DNA of 42,793 nt from the NCBI RefSeq assembly GCF_000315235.1, contig NZ_BALG01000101.1:1-42793 (forward strand). The letters run 5' to 3'. Positions 38,135-42,793 of the stretch are shown piece after piece. Under the pieces are notes generated by a model, which did no database searches, was not told the origin of the DNA, and saw only the letters and a list, made by a program, of their open reading frames with translations. The translations under genes and the position numbers were made by a program. The stretch is from Paenibacillus popilliae ATCC 14706. GTDB taxonomy: Bacteria > Bacillota > Bacilli > Paenibacillales > Paenibacillaceae. Position 1 is the stretch's first letter; each line of letters begins with the position of its first letter.

Positions 38135-38298
38135 AAGGCTTGACCCAGCAGCACTAGCCGACCAGCTGGGCATGTCGGTATCCGTGCTGGGCGAGATAGA
38201 GCGGGGATGGCAGAGATTGGATGAAGCTACAATGGGGCGCATTGTCTGGGAACCGGCGTTCGCAAGAGGAACTGGTATCTGATCCTCCTTTTCGGTAA
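38086..38298 (+). pseudogene. yazB: Frameshifted yazB-type HTH regulator
   Basis: A small Xre-like DNA-binding protein is readable only across two frames. From GTG 38086 the frame gives DTLQLARRVLAFRKLKGLTQQ and then a TAG at 38155. The helix-turn-helix continues in another frame from 38151 (ALADQLGMSVSVLGEIERG, then ATMGRIV near 38235). The end, QEELVSDPPFR, returns to the first frame and stops at 38298. One base seems lost near 38151 and two more (or one gained) near 38240, so start and end share a frame. B. subtilis has intact yazB between folK and dusB. Sequencing error in this assembly is an alternative. Confidence 0.75.
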
Positions 38299-38393
38299 AA
38301 TGAAATCCTGGCATGCCCTAATGAATACGACCCGGCTCACGATGAGAAGACGGTGCATTCAATAGGACAACGAGGGAAAGGAGAGTGGACGAT

Positions 38394-39386
38394 GTGTTGA
38401 AAATCGCCGACATCGAAATGAAAAATCAAGTCGTGCTGGCGCCGATGGCAGGCGTCTGCAATCCGGCGTTCCGGCTGATCGCGAAGGAATTCGGCTGCGG
38501 CCTCGTGTGCGCGGAGATGGTTAGCGACAAAGCGCTCGTCCATGGCAATGAACGGACGAGAGAAATGCTATATGTCGACGAACGGGAAAAGCCACTCAGT
38601 TTGCAGATTTTCGGAGGAGACCGTAAGTCGTTGGTGGAAGCGGCCAAAATTGTTGACAAAGAATCGAATGCGGATATTATCGACATCAATATGGGGTGTC
38701 CCGTTCCGAAGGTGACGAAATGCGATGCGGGCGCGCGTTGGTTGCTCGATCCGAACAAAATTTATGAGATGGTGTCGGCGGTTGTCGATGCCGTGGAGAA
38801 GCCGGTTACGGTCAAGATGCGCATCGGCTGGGACGACGAGCATATTTATGTCGTGGACAACGCCAAGGCTATCGAGCGTGCAGGCGGTCGGGCGGTCAGC
38901 ATCCATGGCCGCACGCGGGAGCAATTGTATACCGGCAAGGCGGATTGGAGCTACATTCGTGAGGTGAAGGAGGCGGTCTCGATTCCGGTTATCGGGAACG
39001 GCGACGTGGCGACGCCGGAAGACGCGCGGCGCATGCTTGATGAGACGGGATGCGACGGTGTCATGATCGGCCGTGGCGCCTTGGGCAATCCGTGGATGTT
39101 GTACCGGACCGTCGAATATTTGACTACCGGCAAGCTTCTTCCGGATCCGACGCCGGTGGAGAAGGTACGCATTGCGATTATCCATATGGATCGCCTTATC
39201 GCGTTGAAGGGGGCGAAGGTGGCGGTCAGGGAAATGCGCAAGCATTTGGCCTGGTACTTGAAGGGACTGCCGGGAGCGGCACGCGTCAAGGACAAGGTGA
39301 TGGAAGAGACGCAGCGCGACGAGATGGTGCGGTTGCTGGAGGATTATGTTGCCGGCATTGAAGCGAAGGAAAGTATGGCCAACTAG
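38394..39386 (+). CDS. dusB: tRNA-dihydrouridine synthase B
   Basis: DusB reduces specific uridines in the tRNA D-loop with FMN and NADPH. The 330-residue protein has [15 protein letters not shown], the catalytic-Cys motif [28 protein letters not shown] and the FMN-phosphate site [14 protein letters not shown] 38394 is preferred: AAAGGAGA lies about nine bases upstream and the N-terminus ([11 protein letters not shown]) matches family length. GTG 38385 abuts the ribosome site. It closes the folate cluster as in B. subtilis. Confidence 0.96.
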   Translation: MLKIADIEMKNQVVLAPMAGVCNPAFRLIAKEFGCGLVCAEMVSDKALVHGNERTREMLYVDEREKPLSLQIFGGDRKSLVEAAKIVDKESNADIIDINMGCPVPKVTKCDAGARWLLDPNKIYEMVSAVVDAVEKPVTVKMRIGWDDEHIYVVDNAKAIERAGGRAVSIHGRTREQLYTGKADWSYIREVKEAVSIPVIGNGDVATPEDARRMLDETGCDGVMIGRGALGNPWMLYRTVEYLTTGKLLPDPTPVEKVRIAIIHMDRLIALKGAKVAVREMRKHLAWYLKGLPGAARVKDKVMEETQRDEMVRLLEDYVAGIEAKESMAN

Positions 39387-39396
39387 ATGAATGCAT

Positions 39397-39427
39397 GCGG
39401 CAGGGCGATATGCCCTGCTGATTTTAT
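39397..39427 (+). terminator. Intrinsic terminator after dusB
   Basis: GCAGGGC and GCCCTGC form a 7-bp stem (extendable by one or two pairs) around GATAT, followed by TGATTTT. Confidence 0.75.
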
Positions 39428-39526
39428 CAATATTGGATTGAATGGAATAATATCGACACCATTCTTTGCTGCCTAATTCAGGATAGGACCTACATCCAAG
39501 TGTTATTACTTCAGTGGAGCGTCTCA

Positions 39527-39555
39527 TTGACTTTTACAAAATCATCCCATATAAT
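39527..39555 (+). promoter_or_regulatory. Strong sigma-A promoter upstream of greA
   Basis: TTGACT at 39527-39532 and TATAAT at 39550-39555 with a 17-base spacer. The predicted start near 39562 leaves a leader of about 205 bases before greA, within which a 52-codon ORF begins at 39584. Confidence 0.85.
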
Positions 39556-39583
39556 TCAACAATAGAAAATTAGCTACGGGCTG

Positions 39584-39742
39584 ATGCGTGCCCATGGATA
39601 TATCGGGAATCTGGAACAAGCCTGCGCGAAGGAAAGGGGGCATCATGTGGCCGTGATGCCATATGATGAGATTAATTCATTCGCATCGATAAGCCGGCGT
39701 TGCTTACTGCGAGAGCGGCCCGAAGCTCGCATGCGAAAATAA
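39584..39742 (+). CDS. Hypothetical 52-residue ORF in the greA leader
   Basis: An ORF from ATG 39584 to TAA 39742, starting about 22 bases after the predicted transcription start. I do not recognise the protein. The first 30 residues look protein-like ([16 protein letters not shown], then [14 protein letters not shown]), the last 20 are Arg-rich. No good ribosome site precedes ATG 39584. An internal GTG at 39650 has AAGGAAAGGGGG before it and would give about 31 residues. It could be a leader peptide, a gene remnant or chance. Confidence 0.25.
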   Translation: MRAHGYIGNLEQACAKERGHHVAVMPYDEINSFASISRRCLLRERPEARMRK

Positions 39743-39767
39743 TGATCATGACAGGAGAATCGGTAAG

Positions 39768-40244
39768 ATGAGTGATAAAGAAGTCATTCTGACCCAGGAG
39801 GGTCTGAAGAAACTCGAGGAAGAACTCGATAATCTCAAATCCGTCAAACGCCGCGAGGTGGCGGAACGAATCAAGATAGCGATCGGATACGGGGATATCA
39901 GTGAGAACTCCGAATATGAAGACGCGAAGAACGAACAGGCATTCATTGAAGGTCGTATCATTACATTGGAAAAAATGCTTCGCAACGCCCGCATCATCAA
40001 CAACGACGAAATCGATACGGATACCGTGAGCATTGGCTCCACAGTTATCGTTCAGGATCTCGAGTTTGGCGACACGATGGAGTATACCATTGTTGGTTCG
40101 GCGGAATCCGATCCATTGAAGAACCGGATTTCGAATGAGAGTCCGGTAGGCAAGGCGATTTTGGGCAAAGCCAAGGGCACGGTCGTAGACGTCAGCGTGC
40201 CTGCGGGCGTGATTCAATACAAAATCGTCGATATCAAGCTCTAA
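39768..40244 (+). CDS. greA: Transcription elongation factor GreA
   Basis: GreA rescues backtracked RNA polymerase by stimulating cleavage of the extruded RNA. The 158-residue protein has an N-terminal coiled-coil with the acidic tip ([15 protein letters not shown]) that reaches the active site, and a C-terminal FKBP-like domain ([17 protein letters not shown]). AGGAG lies nine bases before ATG 39768. It has its own promoter and terminator; in B. subtilis greA is not next to lysS. Confidence 0.97.
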   Translation: MSDKEVILTQEGLKKLEEELDNLKSVKRREVAERIKIAIGYGDISENSEYEDAKNEQAFIEGRIITLEKMLRNARIINNDEIDTDTVSIGSTVIVQDLEFGDTMEYTIVGSAESDPLKNRISNESPVGKAILGKAKGTVVDVSVPAGVIQYKIVDIKL

Positions 40245-40321
40245 GCCACGACCTAGCAAGAGCGAAGAAGCAGCTCGCATAGCGGCGGTTATCCGACAGC
40301 AGCAACGGGGACATAACAGAT

Positions 40322-40350
40322 GAAAGCTTCCTTTAGGGAAGCTTTTTTTC
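40322..40350 (+). terminator. Intrinsic terminator after greA
   Basis: AAAGCTTCC and GGAAGCTTT form a 9-bp stem with a TTTAG loop and seven T residues. Confidence 0.92.
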
Positions 40351-40366
40351 TCATCGTCGGCATTGA

Positions 40367-42031
<1,665 letters not shown>

Positions 42032-42048
42032 TATAGAGCGGCCAAGGA

Positions 42049-42077
42049 GACCGGCTCTCGCCAAGAGGGCCGGCTTT
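42049..42077 (+). terminator. Weak terminator after lysS
   Basis: GACCGGCTCT and AGAGGGCCGGC pair with bulges; only a short T tract (CTTTG) follows. Confidence 0.4.
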
Positions 42078-42147
42078 GTGCGTCTAACAGCCGCCGGGTT
42101 ATCGCGAAGAAACTACGAATGGAAACTGACATTTAGAAAACAGATTG

Positions 42148-42222
42148 CTATGTATATGATATCGGCAACACTTTATTTCTCACCTCTTGGCGAAGGGCAT
42201 TCGGGCTCATTCCTGTGACGGT
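42148..42222 (-). pseudogene. Possible remnant of an AraC-family regulator C-terminus
   Basis: On the minus strand this stretch reads TVTGMSPNALRQEVRNK and then stops, close to the end of the AraC helix-turn-helix domain (TGMSP..YRQ). The expected upstream residues (LF.K) are lost, and the rest of the gene is missing. The match is short, so this is tentative. Confidence 0.3.
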
Positions 42223-42262
42223 TCCTGGAGCTGCCCAGGATAGGGTCTACGAGGAGAGTGAT

Positions 42263-42404
42263 ATGACGACAACGTGACGAAAGACCGAGTGGATCGGTTA
42301 TGGTACCGGGAGTCTGCCGGACAGTGGATGGAGGCGCTGCCGACAGGTACGGGCGCCTGGGGGCCTTACAATTTGGCGGGATAAATTCGGATCGCCTGCA
42401 GTGA
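42263..42404 (+). pseudogene. Eroded start of a GH95-type (alpha-fucosidase-like) glycoside hydrolase
   Basis: A ribosome site (GGAGAG) and ATG 42263 are followed by shifted frames. From 42274 one frame reads DRLWYRESAGQWMEALPTG. From 42354 the next frame continues RLGALQFGGINSDRLQ up to a TGA at 42402. Joined, they match the N-terminal domain of GH95 enzymes (pattern LWY..PA..W.EALP.GNGRLGAM.FGG....R.QLNE). At least two frameshifts and one stop are present and the remaining several hundred residues are absent. Confidence 0.6.
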
Positions 42405-42525
42405 AATCAAGGTTCAGTCTGATACACCGACCGTTCGCCTGTGTAATTTGGCAACTTGGCAGCTTGGAACGTGGAAGGCGGGCGCAGCTGCCTTATCTGG
42501 TCGGCTAAATCGAATGGGGAATAAA

Positions 42526-42600
42526 TTTAGTACGACGGGGAAACTTCTATAATAATAGTAAGGAACGAGACCAGAGTTATCGCTCCAGCTCTGTTCCGAT
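42526..42600 (+). promoter_or_regulatory. Possible upstream rRNA promoter and stem-loop
   Basis: TATAAT at 42548-42553 has a weak -35 (TTTAGT, 16 bases). Shortly after, GGAAC...AGAG pairs with CTCT...GTTCC (about 42562-42598), a two-part stem. rRNA operons often have tandem promoters, so this could be P1. Confidence 0.3.
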
Positions 42601-42676
42601 ATAGTGACTGTACCGGGATATATTCGGTCAGAAAAGGCAAATATACTTGAAATTTTAAATAGTAATATTTTACCTA

Positions 42677-42705
42677 TTGCGTGAAGGTGAAAGGTATGAT
42701 ATATT
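42677..42705 (+). promoter_or_regulatory. rRNA operon promoter
   Basis: TTGCGT at 42677-42682, 17 bases, then an extended -10 TGA-TATATT (hexamer 42700-42705). It directly precedes an rRNA-type leader. Confidence 0.7.
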
Positions 42706-42711
42706 ATATAA

Positions 42712-42793
42712 GTCGCCGCTGAGAGGCGCGGCACGGCAAGAAAAAATGAGATTGTTCTTTGAAAACTGAACAACGAGTGATGTTTGTGAAGAG
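42712..42793 (+). promoter_or_regulatory. 16S rRNA leader with boxA
   Basis: GCCGC and GCGGC form a stem at about 42715-42732, followed by the boxA antitermination sequence TGTTCTTTGAAAAC from 42751. The run CTTTGAAAACTGAACAAC is characteristic of Bacillales 16S upstream regions. The 16S gene starts beyond the window. Confidence 0.85.

Overview
The window reads as the chromosome of a GC-rich, spore-forming Firmicute, most likely Paenibacillus or a close relative. The reasons are the gene order of the Bacillus subtilis pth-to-lysS region, many sporulation genes (fin, spoVT, yabP, yabQ, spoIIE), typical AGGAGG ribosome sites with frequent TTG and GTG starts, and a 16S rRNA leader at the right edge. 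All genes that I support as intact lie on the plus strand.

Layout. 1-6406: the end of pth, the anti-sigma factor gene fin, mfd, a PrsA-like lipoprotein foldase, spoVT. 6606-10538: a YabM-type lipid flippase, mazG, HU, rqcP. 10660-13389: a promoter, a preQ1-I riboswitch and queCDEF for queuosine precursor synthesis. 13612-22386: yabP, yabQ, divIC, yabR, spoIIE, yabS, yabT, tilS, which mix spore cortex, septum and sigma-F activation genes with a tRNA-modification gene. 22468-25226: hpt and ftsH. 25316-30625: nadABC (NAD synthesis), coaX (CoA) and hslO. 30785-32927: a YacD-type PpiC protein and cysK under a strong promoter. 33123-39386: pabB-pabA-pabC-folP-folB-folK (folate), a frameshifted yazB and dusB. 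39527-42031: greA and lysS. 42032-42793: gene remnants followed by an rRNA promoter and boxA leader; the 16S gene itself lies beyond the window.

Compared with B. subtilis, the shared backbone is interrupted by inserted blocks: the lipoprotein after mfd, HU before rqcP, queCDEF before yabP, nadABC after ftsH, and greA before lysS. Two related repeat elements (13398 and 18697) sit at such junctions.

I found no CRISPR array, complete transposon, prophage or defence system, and no clearly new multi-gene system. The most unusual items are decay products and regulatory signals: yazB split by two compensating frameshifts, an eroded GH95-type glycosidase start and a possible AraC tail before the rRNA operon, MITE-like repeats, a spoIIE promoter with 21-bp spacing, tandem Spo0A-like boxes before spoVT, an inverted repeat covering the fin ribosome site, and an unexplained 52-codon ORF behind a strong promoter upstream of greA.
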